Notes under the pieces: model-generated
Told to the model about the DNA's origin: nothing
What the model saw: the letters and a program-made list of their open reading frames with translations, nothing else
Database searches by the model: none
Made by a program: the position numbers and the translations under genes
Shown: positions 12,001 through 28,300 of the stretch, one piece after another
Layout: every line of letters starts with the position of its first letter
How positions within the stretch are numbered: the first letter of the stretch is position 1
From: Coenobita brevimanus
Taxonomy: Eukaryota; Arthropoda; Malacostraca; Decapoda; Coenobitidae
DNA: 64,000 nucleotides
Reading direction: 5' to 3'
NCBI GenBank assembly: GCA_032717465.1
Contig: JAVRFU010003718.1
Span: 225,556 to 289,555, forward strand

Positions 12001-15000
12001 TGAGTTAACCCCTGGCACTCGGGCAAGTAGATGCTTTTAATTTATCCCAAACACTTACGGCAAGTCAGAATGAAAAGAGAACCTGTATTTTTTACACAGG
12101 AAAAATCATCAGAAAAATTAACAATATACGAAGAATCGAGACCGTGACTTTCACGTGACAGACAAGCGACTTACCACTACACCACAAGTACATAAATATA
12201 CGTTGTCACAGTCTTGTAACCAACTTCACTCAGCCCCCCACTGTCGGCCTGAAGAGGGTGAATTAACCCCCTGGCACTCGGGCAAGTAGATGCTTTTAAT
12301 TTATTCCAAACACTTACGGCAAGTCAGAATGAAGAGAGAACCTGTATTTTTTACACAGGAAAAATCATCAGAAAAATTAACAATATGCCAAAAATCGGAC
12401 CCGGGACTCTCAGGTGAGAGCCAGGCCGCATAGCACTACACCACGACCAGATAAAATGTAGGTCATGTTGTCACATTCTTGTAACCAACGTCCCTCCGTC
12501 CCCCACTGTCGGCCTGAAGCGGGTGAGTTAACTCCCTGGCACTCGGGCAAGTAGATGCTTTTAATCAATCCCAAATACTTGCGGCAAGTCAAAATGAAAA
12601 GAGAACTTGTATTTTTTACACAGGAAAAATCATCAGAAAAATTAACATTTAAAGAATCGAACGCATGATTTCTAAGTGACAGATAAGCGACTTACCACTG
12701 CACCATAACAACACGAATTTTTGACAACCTTGTAAACAGTGTCCTTCCGCCCTCGACTCTCGTCCTGATGTGGCTGAGTTAACCCCTTGGCACTCGGCCA
12801 AGTACATACTTTTAATCTATCTCAAACACTTACGGCAAGTCAGAATGAAGAGAGAACCTGAATTTTTTACACAAGAAAATTCATCAGAAAAATTAACTAT
12901 GCCAAAAATCTGACCCGGGACTCTGAGGTGAGCGCAAGGCAATACACCACTCCTCCACGACCAGATAAATTGAAAGTCACGTTGTCACAATCTTGTAACC
13001 AACGTCCCTCCGCTCCCCACTGTGGGGCTGAAGAGGGTGAGTTAACCGTTACCCTGGCACTCGGGCAAGTAGATGCTTTTAATCTATCTCAAACACTTAC
13101 GGCAAGTCAGAATGAAGAGAGAACCTGTATTTTTTACACAGGAAAAATCATCAGAAAAATTAACATACAAAGAATCGAACTTAAGATATCCATTTAGTAG
13201 GCACGCGACTTACCACTGCACCACAACAACACAACCGTACAAATTTGTCACAATCTTGTAACCAACGTCCCTCCGCCCCCTACTGTCGTCCTAAAGAGGG
13301 TGAGTTAACCCCCTGGCACTCGGGCAAGTAGATGCTTTTAATTTATCCCAAACACTTACGGCAAGTCAGAATGAAAAGAGAACCTGTATTTTTTACACAG
13401 GAAAAATCATCAGAAAAATTAACAATATACGAAGAATCAAGACCGTGACTTTGACGTGAGAGACAAGCGACTTACCACTACACCACAAGTAGGTAAATAT
13501 ACGTTGTCACAGTCTTGTAACCAACTACACTCAGCCCCCCACTGTCGGCCTGAAGACGGTGAATTAACCCCCTGGCACTCGGGCAAGTAGATGCTTTTAT
13601 TCTATCTCAAACACTTACGGCAAGTCAGAATGAAGAGAGAACCTGTATTTTTTATACAGGAAAAATCATCAGAAAAATTAACAATATGCCAAAAATCGTA
13701 CCCGGGACTCTCAGGTGAGAGCCAGGCGGCATACCACTACACCACGACCACATTAAATATAGGTCATGTTGTCACAATCTTGTAACCAACGTCCCTCCGC
13801 TCCCCACTGTCGTCCTGAAGAGGGTGAGTAAACCCCCTGGCACTCGGACAAGTAGATGCTTTTAATCTATCCCAAACACTTACGGCAAGTCAGAATGAAG
13901 AGAGAAACTGTATTTTTTACACAGGGAAAATCAACAGATAAATAAACATACAGAAAATCGAACCCAAGATTTTCAGGTGACAGACACGCGACTTATCACG
14001 ACACCACAATTTTACTATTAAAAACACGTTGTCATAATCTTGTAAACAACTTCCCTCCGCCCTCCACTGTCGTCCTAAGTAGGTGAGTTAACCCGTTCGA
14101 ACTCGGGCAAGTAGATGCTTTTAATGTATCTCAAATACTTACGGCAAGTCAGAATGAAGAGGGAACCTGTATTTTTTATACAGGAAAAATTATCAGAAAA
14201 ATTAACAATATACGAAGAATCGACCGTGACTTTCGGGTGAGAGACAAGCGACTTACCAGCACACCAGAACTAGATAAACAGTATATTGAGTTGTTACAAT
14301 TTTGTAACCAACGTCCCTCCGCCCCCAACTGTCGGCCTAAAGAGGGTGAGTTAACCCCCTGGCACTCGCACAAGTAGATGCTTTTAATCTATCTCAAGCA
14401 CTTGCGGCAAGTCAGAATGAACAGAGAACCTGTATTTTTTACACAGGAAAAATCATCAGAAAAATTAATAATATGCCAAAAATCGGACCCGGAACTGTCA
14501 GGTGAGAGCCAGGCGGCATACCATTACACCACGACCAGATTAAATATAGGTCATGTGGTCACAATCTTGTAACCAACGTCCCTCCGCCCCCTACTGTCTT
14601 TCTGAAGAGGGTGAGTTAACCCTCTGGCACTCGGGCAAGTAGATGCTTTTAATCTATCCCAAACACTTAAGCCAAGTCAGAATGAACAGAGAACCTGTAT
14701 TTTTTACACAGGAAAAATCATCAGAAAAATTAACAATATGCCAAAAATCGGACCCGGGAGTCTCAGGTGAGAGCAAGGCAATATACCACTTCTCCACGAC
14801 GAGATAAATTGAAAGTCACGTTGTCACAATCTTGTATCCAACGTCCCTCCGCTCCCCACTGTGGGGCTGAAGCGGGTGAGTTAACCCCCTGGCACTCGGG
14901 CAAGTAGATGCTTTTAATCAATCCCAAATACTTGCGGCAAGTCAGAATGAAGAGAGAACTTGTATTTTTTACACAGGAAAAATCATCAGAAAAATTAACA

Positions 15001-18000
15001 TACAAAGAATCGAATTCATGACTTCCAGGTGACAGACAATCGACTTACAACTACACCACAACAACACAAACAAGTTACAACGTTGTCACATCTTGTAACC
15101 AACGTCCCTCCGGCCCCTACTGTCGTCCTGAAGAGGGTGAGTTAACCCCTGGCACTCGGGCAAGTAGATGCTTTTAATTTATCCCAAACACTTACGGCAA
15201 GTCAGAATGAAAAGAGAACCTGTATTTTTTACACAGGAAAAATCATCAGAAAAATTAACAATATACGAAGAATCGAGACCGTGACTTTCACGTGACAGAC
15301 AAGCGACTTACCACAACACCACAAGTACATAAATATACGTTGTCACAGTCTTGTAACCAACTTCACTCAGCCCCCCACTGTCGGCCTGAAGACGGTGAAT
15401 TAACTCCCTGGCACTCGGGCAAGTAGATGCTTTTAATTTATTCCAAACACTTACGGCAAGTCAGAATGAACAGAGAACCTGTATTTTTTACACAGGAAAA
15501 ATCATCAGAAAAATTAACAATATGCCAAAAATCGGACCCGGGACTCTCAGGTGAGAGCCAGGCCGCATAGCACTACACCACGACCAGATAAAATGTAGGT
15601 CATGTTGTCACATTCTTGTAACCAACGTCCCTCCGTCCCCCACTGTCGGCCTGAAGCGGGTGAGTTAACTCCCTGGCACTCGGGCAAGTAGATGCTTTTA
15701 ATCAATCCCAAATACTTGCGGCAAGTCAAAATGAAGAGAGAACTTGTATTTTTTACACAGGAAAAATCATCAGAAAAATTAACATTTAAAGAATCAAACG
15801 CATGATTTCCAAGTGACAGATAAGCGACTTACCACTGCACCATAATAACACGATTTTATGACAACCTTGTAAACAGTGTCCTTCCGCCCTCGACTCTCGT
15901 CCTGATGTGGGTGAGTTAACCCCTTGGCACTCGGCCAAGTACATACTTTTAATCTATCTCAAACACTTACGGCAAGTCAGAATGAAGAGAGAACCTGAAT
16001 TTTTTACACAGGAAAATTCATCAGAAAAATTAACTATGCCAAAAATCTGACCCGGGACTCTGAGGTGAGCGCAAGGCAATACACCACTCCTCCACGACCA
16101 GATAAATTGAAAGTCACGTTGTCACAATCTTGTAACCAACGTCCCTCCGCTCCCCACTGTGGGGCTGAAGAGGGTGAGTTAACCGTTACCCTGGCACTCG
16201 GGCAAGTAGATGCTTTTAATCTATCTCAAACACTTACGGCAAGTCAGAATGAAGAGAGAACCTGTATATTATACACAGGAAAAATCATCATAAAAATTAA
16301 CATACAAAGAATCGAACATAAGATTTCCGTATATAAGGCACGCGAATTACCACTGCACCACAACAACACAACTACACAATTAGTCACAATCTTGTAACCA
16401 AAGTCCCTCCGCCCCCTACTGTCGTCCTAAAGAGGGTGAGTTAACCCCCTGGCATTCGGGCAAGTAGATGCTTTTAATTTATCCCAAACACTTACGGCAA
16501 GTCAGAATGAAAAGAGAACCTGTATTTTTTACACAGGAAAAATCATCAGAAAAATTAACAATATACGAAGAATCAAGACCGTGACTTTGACGTGAGAGAC
16601 AAGCGACTTACCACTACACCACAAGTAGGTAAATATACGTTGTCACAGTCTTGTAACCAACTACACTCAGCCCCCCACTGTCGGCCTGAAGACGGTGAAT
16701 TAACCCCTGGCACTCGGGCAAGTAGATGCTTTTATTCTATCTCAAACACTTACGGCAAGTCAGAATGAAGAGAGAACCTGTATTTTTTATACAGGAAAAA
16801 TCATCAGAAAAATTAACAATATGCCAAAAATCGTACCCGGGACTCTCAGGTGAGAGCCAGGCGGCATACCACTACACCACGACCACATTAAATATAGGTC
16901 ATGTTGTCACAATCTTGTAACCAACGTCCCTCCGCTCCCCACTGTCGTCCTGAAGAGGGTGAGTAAACCCCCTGGCACTCGGACAAGTAGATGCTTTTAA
17001 TCTATCCCAAACACTTACGGCAAGTCAGAATGAAGAGAGAAACTGTATTTTTTACACAGGGAAAATCAACAGATAAATAAACATACAGAGAATCGAACCC
17101 AAGATTTTCAGGTGACAGACACGCGACTTATCACGACACCACAATTATACAATTCACGTTGTCATAATCTTGTAAACAACGTCCCTCCGCCCTCCACTGT
17201 CGTCCTAAGTCGGTGAGTTAACCCCTTGGAACTCGGGCAAGTAGATGCTTTTAATCTATCTCAAATACTTACGGCAAGTCAGAATGAAGAGGGAACCTGT
17301 ATTTTTTATACAGGAAAAATTATCAGAAAAATTAACAATATACGAAGAATCGACCGTGACTTTCGGGTGAGAGACAAGCGACTTACCAGCACACCAGAAC
17401 TAGATAAACAGTATATTGAGTTGTTACAATTTTGTAACCAACGTCCCTCCGCCCCCAACTGTCGGCCTAAAGAGGGTGAGTTAACCCCCTGGCACTCGCG
17501 CAAGTAGATGCTTTTAATCTATCTCAAGCACTTGCGGCAAGTCAGAATGAACAGAGAACCTGTATTTTTTACACAGGAAAAATCATCAGAAAAATTAATA
17601 ATATGCCAAAAATCGGACCCGGAACTCTCAGGTGAGAGCCAGGCGGCATACCATTACACCACGACCAGATTAAATATATGTCATGTGGTCACAATCTTGT
17701 AACCAACGTCCCTCCGCCCCCTACTGTCTTCCTGAAGAGGGTGAGTTAACCCTCTGGCACTCGGGCAAGTAGATGCTTTTAATCTATCCCAAACACTTAA
17801 GGCAAGTCAGAATGAACAGAGAACCTGTATTTTTTACACAGGAAAAATCATCAGAAAAATTAACAATATGCCAAAAATCGGACCCGGGAGTCTCAGGTGA
17901 GAGCAAGGCAATATACCACTTCTCCACGACGAGATAAATTGAAAGTCACGTTGTCACAATCTTGTATCCAACGTCCCTCCGCTCCCCACTGTGGGGCTGA

Positions 18001-21000
18001 AGCGGGTGAGTTAACCGTTACCCTGGCACTCGGGCAAGTAGATGCTTTTAATCAATCCCAAATACTTGCGGCAAGTCAGAATGAAGAGAGAACTTGTATT
18101 TTTTACACAGGAAAAATCATCAGAAAAATTAACATACAAAGAATCGAATTCATGACTTCCAGGTGACAGACAATCGACTTACAACTACACCACAACAACA
18201 CAAACAAGTTACAACGTTGTCACATCTTGTAACCAACGTCCCTCCGGCCCCTACTGTCGTCCTGAAGAGGGTGAGTTAACCCCTGGCACTCGGGCAAGTA
18301 GATGCTTTTAATTTATCCCAAACACTTACGGCAAGTCAGAATGAAAAGAGAACCTGTATTTTTTACACAGGAAAAATCATCAGAAAAATTAACAATATAC
18401 GAAGAATCGAGACCGTGACTTTCACGTGACAGACAAGCGACTTACCACTACACCACAAGTACATAAATATACGTTGTCACAGTCTTGTAACCAACGTCCC
18501 TCAGCCCCCTACTGTCGGCCTGAAGACGGTGAATTAACCCCCTAGCACTTGGGCAAGTAGATGCTTTTAATTTATCCCCAACACTTACGGCAAGTCAGAA
18601 TGAAGAGAGAACCTGTATTTTTTACACAGGAAAAATCATCAGAAAAATTAACAATATGCCAAAAATCGGACCCGGGACTCTCAGGTGAGAGCCAGGCCGC
18701 ATAGCACTACACCACGACCAGATAAAATGTAGGTCATGTTGTCACAATCTTGTAACCAACGTCCCTCCGTCCCCCACTGTCGGCCTGAAGCGGGTGAGTT
18801 AACTCCCTGGCACTCGGGCAAGTAGATGCTTTTAATCAATCCCAAATACTTGCGGCAAGTCAAAATGAAGAGAGAACTTGTATTTTTTACACAGGAAAAA
18901 TCATCAGAAAAATTAACATTTAAAAAATCGAACGCATGATTTCCAAGTGACAGTCAAGCGACTTACCACTGCACCATAACAATAGGACTTTATTCCAACC
19001 TTGTAAACAACGTCCCTCCGCCCTCGACTCTCGTCCTGATATGGGTGAGTTAATCCCTTGCCACTCGGGCAAGTACATGCTTTTAATCTATCTCAAACAC
19101 TTACGGCAAATCAGAATGAAGAAAGAACCTGAATTTTTTACACAGGAAAAATCATCAGAAAAATTAACTATGCCAAAAATCTGACCCGGGACTCTCAGGT
19201 GAGCGCAAGGCAATATACCACTCCTCCACGACCAGATAAATTGAAAGTCACGTTGTCACAATCTTGTAACCAACGTCCCTACGCTCCCCACTGTGGGGCT
19301 GAAGAGGGTGAGTTAACCGTTACCCTGGCACTCTGGCAAGTAAATGCTTTTAATCTATCTCAAACACTTACGGCAAGTCAGAATGAAGAGAGAACCTGTA
19401 TATTATACAAAGGAAAAATCATCAGAAAAATTAACATACAAAGAATCGAACTTAAGATTTCCATATAGTAGGCACGCGACATACCACTGCACCACAACAA
19501 CACAACCATATATATCGTCACAATCTTGTAACCAACGTCCCTCCGCCCCCTACTGTCGTCCTAAAGAGGGTGAGTTAACCCCCTGGCATTCGGGCAAGTA
19601 GATGCTTTTAATTTATCCCAAACACTTACGGCAAGTCAGAATGAAAAGAGAACCTGTATTTTTTACACAGGAAAAATCATCAGAAAAATTAACAATATAC
19701 GAAGAATCAAGACCGTGACTTTGACGTGAGAGACAAGCGACTTACCACTACACCACAAGTAGGTAAATATACGTTGTCACAGTCTTGTAACCAACTACAC
19801 TCAGCCCCCCACTGTCGGCCTGAAGACGGTGAATTAACCCCCTGGCACTCGGGCAAGTAGATGCTTTTATTCTATCTCAAACACTTACGGCAAGTCAGAA
19901 TGAAGAGAGAACCTGTATTTTTTATACAGGAAAAATCATCAGAAAAATTAACAATATGCCAAAAATCGTACCCGGGACTCTCAGGTGAGAGCCAGGCGGC
20001 ATACCACTACACCACGACCACATTAAATATAGGTCATGTTGTCACAATCTTGTAACCAACGTCCCTCCGCTCCCCACTGTCGTCCTGAAGAGGGTGAGTA
20101 AACCCCCTGGCACTCGGACAAGTAGATGCTTTTAATCTATCCCAAACACTTACGGCAAGTCAGAATGAAGAGAGAAACTGTATTTTTTACACAGGGAAAA
20201 TCAACAGATAAATAAACATACAGAGAATCGAACCCAAGATTTTCAGGTGACAGACACGCGACTTATCACGACACCACAATTATACAATTCACGTTGTCAT
20301 AATCTTGTAAACAACGTCCCTCCGCCCTCCACTGTCGTCCTAAGTCGGTGAGTTAACCCCTTGGAACTCGGGCAAGTAGATGCTTTTAATCTATCTCAAA
20401 TACTTACGGCAAGTCAGAATGAAGAGGGAACCTGTATTTTTTATACAGGAAAAATTATCAGAAAAATTAACAATATACGAAGAATCGACCGTGACTTTCG
20501 GGTGAGAGACAAGCGACTTACCAGCACACCAGAACTAGATAAACAGTATATTGAGTTGTTACAATTTTGTAACCAACGTCCCTCCGCCCCCAACTGTCGG
20601 CCTAAAGAGGGTGAGTTAACCCCCTGGCACTCGCGCAAGTAGATGCTTTTAATCTATCTCAAGCACTTGCGGCAAGTCAGAATGAACAGAGAACCTGTAT
20701 TTTTTACACAGGAAAAATCATCAGAAAAATTAATAATATGCCAAAAATCGGACCCGGAACTCTCAGGTGAGAGCCAGGCGGCATACCATTACACCACGAC
20801 CAGATTAAATATATGTCATGTGGTCACAATCTTGTAACCAACGTCCCTCCGCCCCCTACTGTCTTCCTGAAGAGGGTGAGTTAACCCTCTGGCACTCGGG
20901 CAAGTAGATGCTTTTAATCTATCCCAAACACTTAAGGCAAGTCAGAATGAACAGAGAACCTGTATTTTTTACACAGGAAAAATCATCAGAAAAATTAACA

Positions 21001-22340
21001 ATATGCCAAAAATCGGACCCGGGAGTCTCAGGTGAGAGCAAGGCAATATACCACTTCTCCACGACGAGATAAATTGAAAGTCACGTTGTCACAATCTTGT
21101 ATCCAACGTCCCTCCGCTCCCCACTGTGGGGCTGAAGCGGGTGAGTTAACCCCCTGACACTCGGGCAAGTAGATGCTTTTAATCAATCCCAAATACTTGC
21201 GGCAAGTCAGAATGAAGAGAGAACTTGTATTTTTTACACAGGAAAAATCATCAGAAAAATTAACATACAAAGAATCGAATTCATGACTTCCAGGTGACAG
21301 ACAATCGACTTACAACTACACCACAACAACACAAACAAGTTACAACGTTGTCACATCTTGTAACCAACGTCCCTCCGGCCCCTACTGTCGTCCTGAAGAG
21401 GGTGAGTTAACCCCTGGCACTCGGGCAAGTAGATGCTTTTAATTTATCCCAAACACTTACGGCAAGTCAGAATGAAAAGAGAACCTGTATTTTTTACACA
21501 GGAAAAATCATCAGAAAAATTAACAATATACGAAGAATCGAGACCGTGACTTTCACGTGACAGACAAGCGACTTACCACTACACCACAAGTAGGTAAGTA
21601 TACGTTGTCACAGTCTTGTAACCAACTACACTCAGCCCCCCACTGTCGGCCTGAAGACGGTGAATTAACCCCCTAGCACTTGGGCAAGTAGATGCTTTTA
21701 ATTTATCCCCAACACTTACGGCAAGTCAGAATGAAGAGAGAACCTGTATTTTTTACACAGGAAAAATCATCAGAAAAATTACCAATATGCCAAAAATCGG
21801 ACCCGGGACTCTCAGGTGAGAGCCAGGCCGCATAGCACTACACCACGACCAGATAAAATATAGGTCATGTTGTCACAATCTTGTAACCAACGTCCCTCCG
21901 CTCCCCCACTGTCGGCCTGAAGCGGGTGAGTTAACTCCCTGGCACTCGGGCAAGTAGATGCTTTTAATCAATCCCAAATACTTGCGGCAAGTCAAAATGA
22001 AGAGAGAACTTGTATTTTTTACACAGGAAAAATCATCAGAAAAATTAACATTTCAAGATTCGAACGCATGATTTTCAAGTGACAGACAAGCGACTTACCA
22101 CTGCACTATAACAACACAAAAATTTGTGATGTTGTTACAGTCTTGTAAACAACGGCCCTCCGCCCTCGAGTCTTTTCCTGAAGTGCGTGAGTTAACCCCT
22201 TCGCACTCGGGCAAGTACATGCTTTTAATCTATCTCAAACACTTACGGCAAGTCAGAATGAAGAGAGAACCTGTATTTTTTACACAGGAAAAATCATCAG
22301 AAAAATTAACTATGCCAAAAATCTGACCCGGGACTCTCAG

Positions 22341-25300
22341 GTGAGCGCAAGGCAATATACCACTCCTCCACGAGCAGATAAATTGTAAGTCACGTTGTCA
22401 CAATCTTGTAACCAACGTCCCTCCGCTCCCCACTGTGGGGCTGAAGAGGGTGAGTTAACCGTTACCCTGGCACTCTAGCAAGTAGATGCTTTTAATCTAT
22501 CTCAAACACTTACGGCAAGTCAGAATGAAGCGAGAACCTGTATATTATAGACAGGAAAAATCATCAGAAAAATTAACATACACAGAAACGAACTCAAGAT
22601 TTCCTGATATGAGACACGCGACTTACCAATGCACCACAATAACACAACCACACATTAAGTCACAATCTTTTAATCAACGTCCCTCCGCCCCCTACTGTCG
22701 TCCTAAAGAGGGTGAGTTAACCCCCTGGCACTCGGGCAAGTAGATGCTTTTAATTTATCCCAAACACTTACGGCAAGTCAGAATGAAAAGAGAACCTGTA
22801 TTTTTTACACAGGAAAAATCATCAGAAAAATTAACAATATACGAAGAATCAAGACCGTGACTTTCACGTGAGAGACAAGCGACTTACCACTACACCACAA
22901 GTAGGTAAATATACGTTGTCACAGTCTTGTAACCAACTACACTCAGCCCCCCACTGTCGGCCTGAAGACGGTGAATTAACCCCCTGGCACTCGGGCAAGT
23001 AGATGCTTTTATTCTATCTCAAACACTTACGGCAAGTCAGAATGAAGAGAGAACCTGTATTTTTTATACAGGAAAAATCATCAGAAAAATTAACAATATG
23101 CCAAAAATCGTACCCGGGACTCTCAGGTGAGAGCCAGGCGGCATACCACTACACCACGACCACATTAAATATAGGTCATGTTGTCACAATCTTGTAACCA
23201 ACGTCCCTCCGCTCCCCACTGTCGTCCTGAAGAGGGTGAGTAAACCCCCTGGCACTCGGACAAGTAGATGCTTTTAATCTATCCCAAACACTTACGGCAA
23301 GTCAGAATGAAGAGAGAAACTGTATTTTTTACACAGGGAAAATCAACAGATAAATAAACATACAGAGAATCGAACCCAAGATTTTCAGGTGACAGACACG
23401 CGACTTATCACGACACCACAATTATACAATTCACGTTGTCATAATCTTGTAAACAACGTCCCTCCGCCCTCCACTGTCGTCCTAAGTCGGTGAGTTAACC
23501 CCTTGGAACTCGGGCAAGTAGATGCTTTTAATCTATCTCAAATACTTACGGCAAGTCAGAATGAAGAGGGAACCTGTATTTTTTATACAGGAAAAATTAT
23601 CAGAAAAATTAACAATATACGAAGAATCGACCGTGACTTTCGGGTGAGAGACAAGCGACTTACCAGCACACCAGAACTAGATAAACAGTATATTGAGTTG
23701 TTACAATTTTGTAACCAACGTCCCTCCGCCCCCAACTGTCGGCCTAAAGAGGGTGAGTTAACCCCCTGGCACTCGCGCAAGTAGATGCTTTTAATCTATC
23801 TCAAGCACTTGCGGCAAGTCAGAATGAACAGAGAACCTGTATTTTTTACACAGGAAAAATCATCAGAAAAATTAATAATATGCCAAAAATCGGACCCGGA
23901 ACTCTCAGGTGAGAGCCAGGCGGCATACCATTACACCACGACCAGATTAAATATAGGTCATGTGGTCACAATCTTGTAACCAACGTCCCTCCGCCCCCTA
24001 CTGTCTTCCTGAAGAGGGTGAGTTAACCCTCTGGCACTCGGGCAAGTAGATGCTTTTAATCTATCCCAAACACTTACGGCAAGTCAGAATGAACAGAGAA
24101 CCTGTATTTTATACACAGGAAAAATCATCAGAAAAATTAACATTTCAAGATTCCAACGCATAATTTCCAAATGACAGACAAGCGACTTACCACTACACCA
24201 CAACAACATAAAAACAGTGTTACAAGCTTGTAACCATGGTCCGTCCGCCCTCCCACTGTCGGCCTGAAGTGGGTGAGTTAACCCCTTGGCACTCGGCCAG
24301 TAGATGCTTTTAATCTATCCCAAACACTTCCGTCAAGTCAGAATGAAGAGAGAACCTGTATTTTTTACACAGGAAAAATCATCAGAAAAATTAACAATAT
24401 GCCAAAAATCGGACCCGGGAGTCTCAGTTGAGCGCAAGGCAATATACCACTTCTCCACGACCAGATAAATTGAAAGTCACGTTGTCACAATCTTGTAACT
24501 AACGTCCCTCCGCTCCCCACTGTGGGGCTGAAGCGGGTGAGTTAACCCCCTGGCACTCGGGCAAGTAGATGCTTTTAATCAATCCAAAATACTTGCGGCA
24601 AGTCAGAATGAAGAGAGAACTTGTATTTTTTACACAGGAAAAATCATCAGAAAAATTAACATACCAAGAATCGAAATTATGATTTTCAGGTCACAGACAA
24701 TCGACTTACCACTACACCACAAACAATGTGCAATGTTCTCAAAACTTATAACAAACGTCCCTCCGCCCCCTACTGTCGTCCTGAAGAGGGTGAGTTAACC
24801 CCCTGGCACTAGGGCAAGTAGATGCTTTTAATTTATCCCAAACACTTACGGCAAGTCAGAATGAAAAGAGAACCTGTATTTTTTACCCAGGAAAAATCAT
24901 TAGAAAAATTAACAATATACGAAGAATCAAGACCGTGACTTTCACGTGAGAGACAAGCGACTTACCACTACACCACAAGTAGGTAAATATACGTTGTCAC
25001 AGTCTTGTAACCAACTACACTCAGCCCCCCACTGTCGGCCTGAAGACGGTGAATTAACCCCCTGGCACTCGGGCAAGTAGATGCTTTTATTCTATCTCAA
25101 ACACTTACGGCAAGTCAGAATGAAGAGAGAACCTGTATTTTTTACACAGGAAAAATCATCAGAAAAATTAACAATATGCCAAAAATCGGACCCGGGACTC
25201 TCAGGTGAGAGCCAGGCGGCATACCACTACACCACGACCACATTAAATATAGGTCATGTTGTCACAATCTTGTAACCAACGTCCCTCCGCCCCCCACTGT

Positions 25301-28300
25301 CGTCCTGAAGAGGGTGAGTAAACCCCCTGGCACTCGGACAAGTAGATGCTTTTAATCTATCCCAAACACTTATGGCAAGTCAGAATGAAGAGAGAAACTG
25401 TATTTTTTACACAGGGAAAATCATCAGAAAAATGAACATATAAGGAATCGAACCCAAGATTTTTTGGTGACAGACAAGCGACTTACCACGACACTACAAT
25501 TATACAGTTGAATTATCACGTTGTCATAATGTTGTGAACAACGTCCCTCCGCCCTCCACTGTCGTCCTAAGTGGGTGAGTTAACCCCTTGGAACTCGGGC
25601 AAGTAGATGCTTTTAATGTATCTCAAATACTTACGGCAAGTCAGAATGAAGAGGGAACCTGTATTTTTTATACAGGAAAAATTATCAGAAAAATTAACAA
25701 TATACGAAGAATCGACCGTGACTTTCGGGTGAGAGACAAGCGACTTACCAGCACACCAGAACTAGATAAACAGTATATTGAGTTGTTACAATTTTGTAAC
25801 CAACGTCCCTCCGCCCCCAACTGTCGGCCTAAAGAGGGTGAGTTAACCCCCTGGCACTCGCGCAAGTAGATGCTTTTAATCTATCTCAAGCACTTGCGGC
25901 AAGTCAGAATGAACAGAGAACCTGTATTTTTTACACAGGAAAAATCATCAGAAAAATTAATAATATGCCAAAAATCGGACCCGGAACTCTCAGGTGAGAG
26001 CCAGGCGGCATACCATTACACCACGACCAGATTAAATATATGTCATGTGGTCACAATCTTGTAACCAACGTCCCTCCGCCCCCTACTGTCTTCCTGAAGA
26101 GGGTGAGTTAACCCTCTGGCACTCGGGCAAGTAGATGCTTTTAATCTATCCCAAACACTTAAGGCAAGTCAGAATGAACAGAGAACCTGTATTTTTTACA
26201 CAGGAAAAATCATCAGAAAAATTAACAATATGCCAAAAATCGGACCCGGGAGTCTCAGGTGAGAGCAAGGCAATATACCACTTCTCCACGACGAGATAAA
26301 TTGAAAGTCACGTTGTCACAATCTTATATCCAACGTCCCTCCGCTCCCCACTGTGGGGCTGAAGCGGGTGAGTTAACCCCCTGGCACTCGGGCAAGTAGA
26401 TGCTTTTAATCAATCCAAAATACTTGCGGCAAGTCAGAATGAAGAGAGAACTTGTATTTTTTACACAGGAAAAATCATCAGAAAAATTAACATACCAAGA
26501 ATCGAAATTATGATTTTCAGGTCACAGACAATCGACTTACCACTACACCACAACAACACAAACAAGTTACAACGTTGTCACATCTTGTAACCAACGTCCC
26601 TCCGCCCCCTACTGTCGTCCTGAAGAGGGTGAGTTAACCCCCTGGCACTCGGGCAAGTAGATGCTTTTAATTTATCCCAAACACTTACGGCAAGTCAGAA
26701 TGAAAAGAGAACCTGTATTTTTTACACAGGAAAAATCATCAGAAAAATTAACAATATACGAAGAATCCAGACCGTGACTTTCACGTGAGAGACAAGCGAC
26801 TTACCACTACACCACAAGTACATAAATATACGTTGTCACATTCTTGTAACCAACGTCCCTCCGCCCCCTACTGTCGTCCTAAAGAGGGTGAGTTAACCCC
26901 CTGGCACTCGGGCAAGTAGATGCTTTTATTCTATCTCAAACACTTACGGCAAGTCAGAATGAAGAGAGAACCTGTATTTTTTACACAGGAAAAATCATCA
27001 GAAAAATTAACAATATGCCAAAAATCGGACCCGGGACTCTCAGGTGAGAGCCAGGCCGCATAGCACTACACCACGACCAGATAAAATGTAGGTCATGTTG
27101 TCACAATCTTGTAACCAACGTCCCTCCGTCCCCCACTGTCGGCCTGAAGCGGGTGAGTTAACTCCCTGGCACTCGGGCAAGTAGATGCTTTTAATCAATC
27201 CCAAATACTTGCGGCAAGTCAAAATGAAGAGAGAACTTGTATTTTTTACACAGGAAAAATCATCAGAAAAATTAACATTTAAAGAATCGAACGCATGATT
27301 TCCAATTAACAGATAAGCGACTTACCACTGCACCATAACAACACGACATATGAACAACCTTGTAAACAGTGTCCTTCCGCCCTCGACTCTCGTCCTGATG
27401 TGGGTGAGTTAACCCCTTGGCACTCGGGCAAGTACATGCTTTTAATCTATCTCAAACACTTACGGCAAGTCAGAATGAAGAGAGAACCTGAATTTTTTAC
27501 AAAGGAAAAATCATCAGAAAAATTAACTATGCCAAAAATCTGACCCGGGACTCTCAGGTGAGCGCAAGGCAATATACCACTCCTCCACGACCAGATAAAT
27601 TGAAAGTCACGTTGTCACAATCTGGTACCCAACGTCCCTCCGCTCCCCACTGTGGGGCTGAAGAGGGTGAGTTAACCGTTACCCTGGCACTCGGGCAAGT
27701 AGATGCTTTTAATCTATCTCAAACACTTACGGTAAGTCAGAATGAAGAGAGAACCTGTATTTTTTACACAGGAAAAATCATCAGCAAAATTAACATACAA
27801 AAAATCGAACTCATGATTTCCATGAAGTAAACAAGTGACTTACCACTACACCACAACAACACAACCGTACAATTTTGTCACAATCTTGTAACCAACGTCC
27901 CTCCGCCCCCTACTGTCGTCCTAAAGAGGGTGAGTTAACCCCCTGGCACTCAGGCAAGTAGATGCTTTTAATTTATCCCAAACACTTACGGCAAGTCAGA
28001 ATGAAAAGAGAACCTGTATTTTTTACACAGGAAAAATCATCAGAAAAATTAACAATATACGAAGAATCAAGACCGTGACTTTCACGTGGGAGACAAGCGA
28101 CTTACCACTACACCACAAGTAGGTAAATATACGTTGTCACAGTCTTGTAACCAACTACACTCAGCCCCCCACTGTCGGCCTGAAGACGGTGAATTAACCC
28201 CCTGGCACTCGGGCAAGTAGATGCTTTTATTCTATCTAAAACACTTACGGCAAGTCAGAATGAAGAGAGAACCTGTAATTTTTACAAAGGAAAAATCATC

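Larger units (their letters stand above)
354..22340. repeat. Regular core: seven consecutive 12-mer HOR copies
   Basis: The monomer type beginning gtgagcgcaaggcaatatacc starts at about 354, 3503, 6650, 9791, 12928, 16065, 19199 and 22341. The spacings are 3149, 3147, 3141, 3137, 3137, 3134 and 3142 bp, which is 12 monomers each. Length differences come from short indels, mainly in the variable patches next to the tRNA-like block. Independent anchors (the type starting atgcttttattctatctc at 1016, 4166, 7312, about 10458, 13591, 16726, 19861 and 23003) give the same period. Confidence 0.9.
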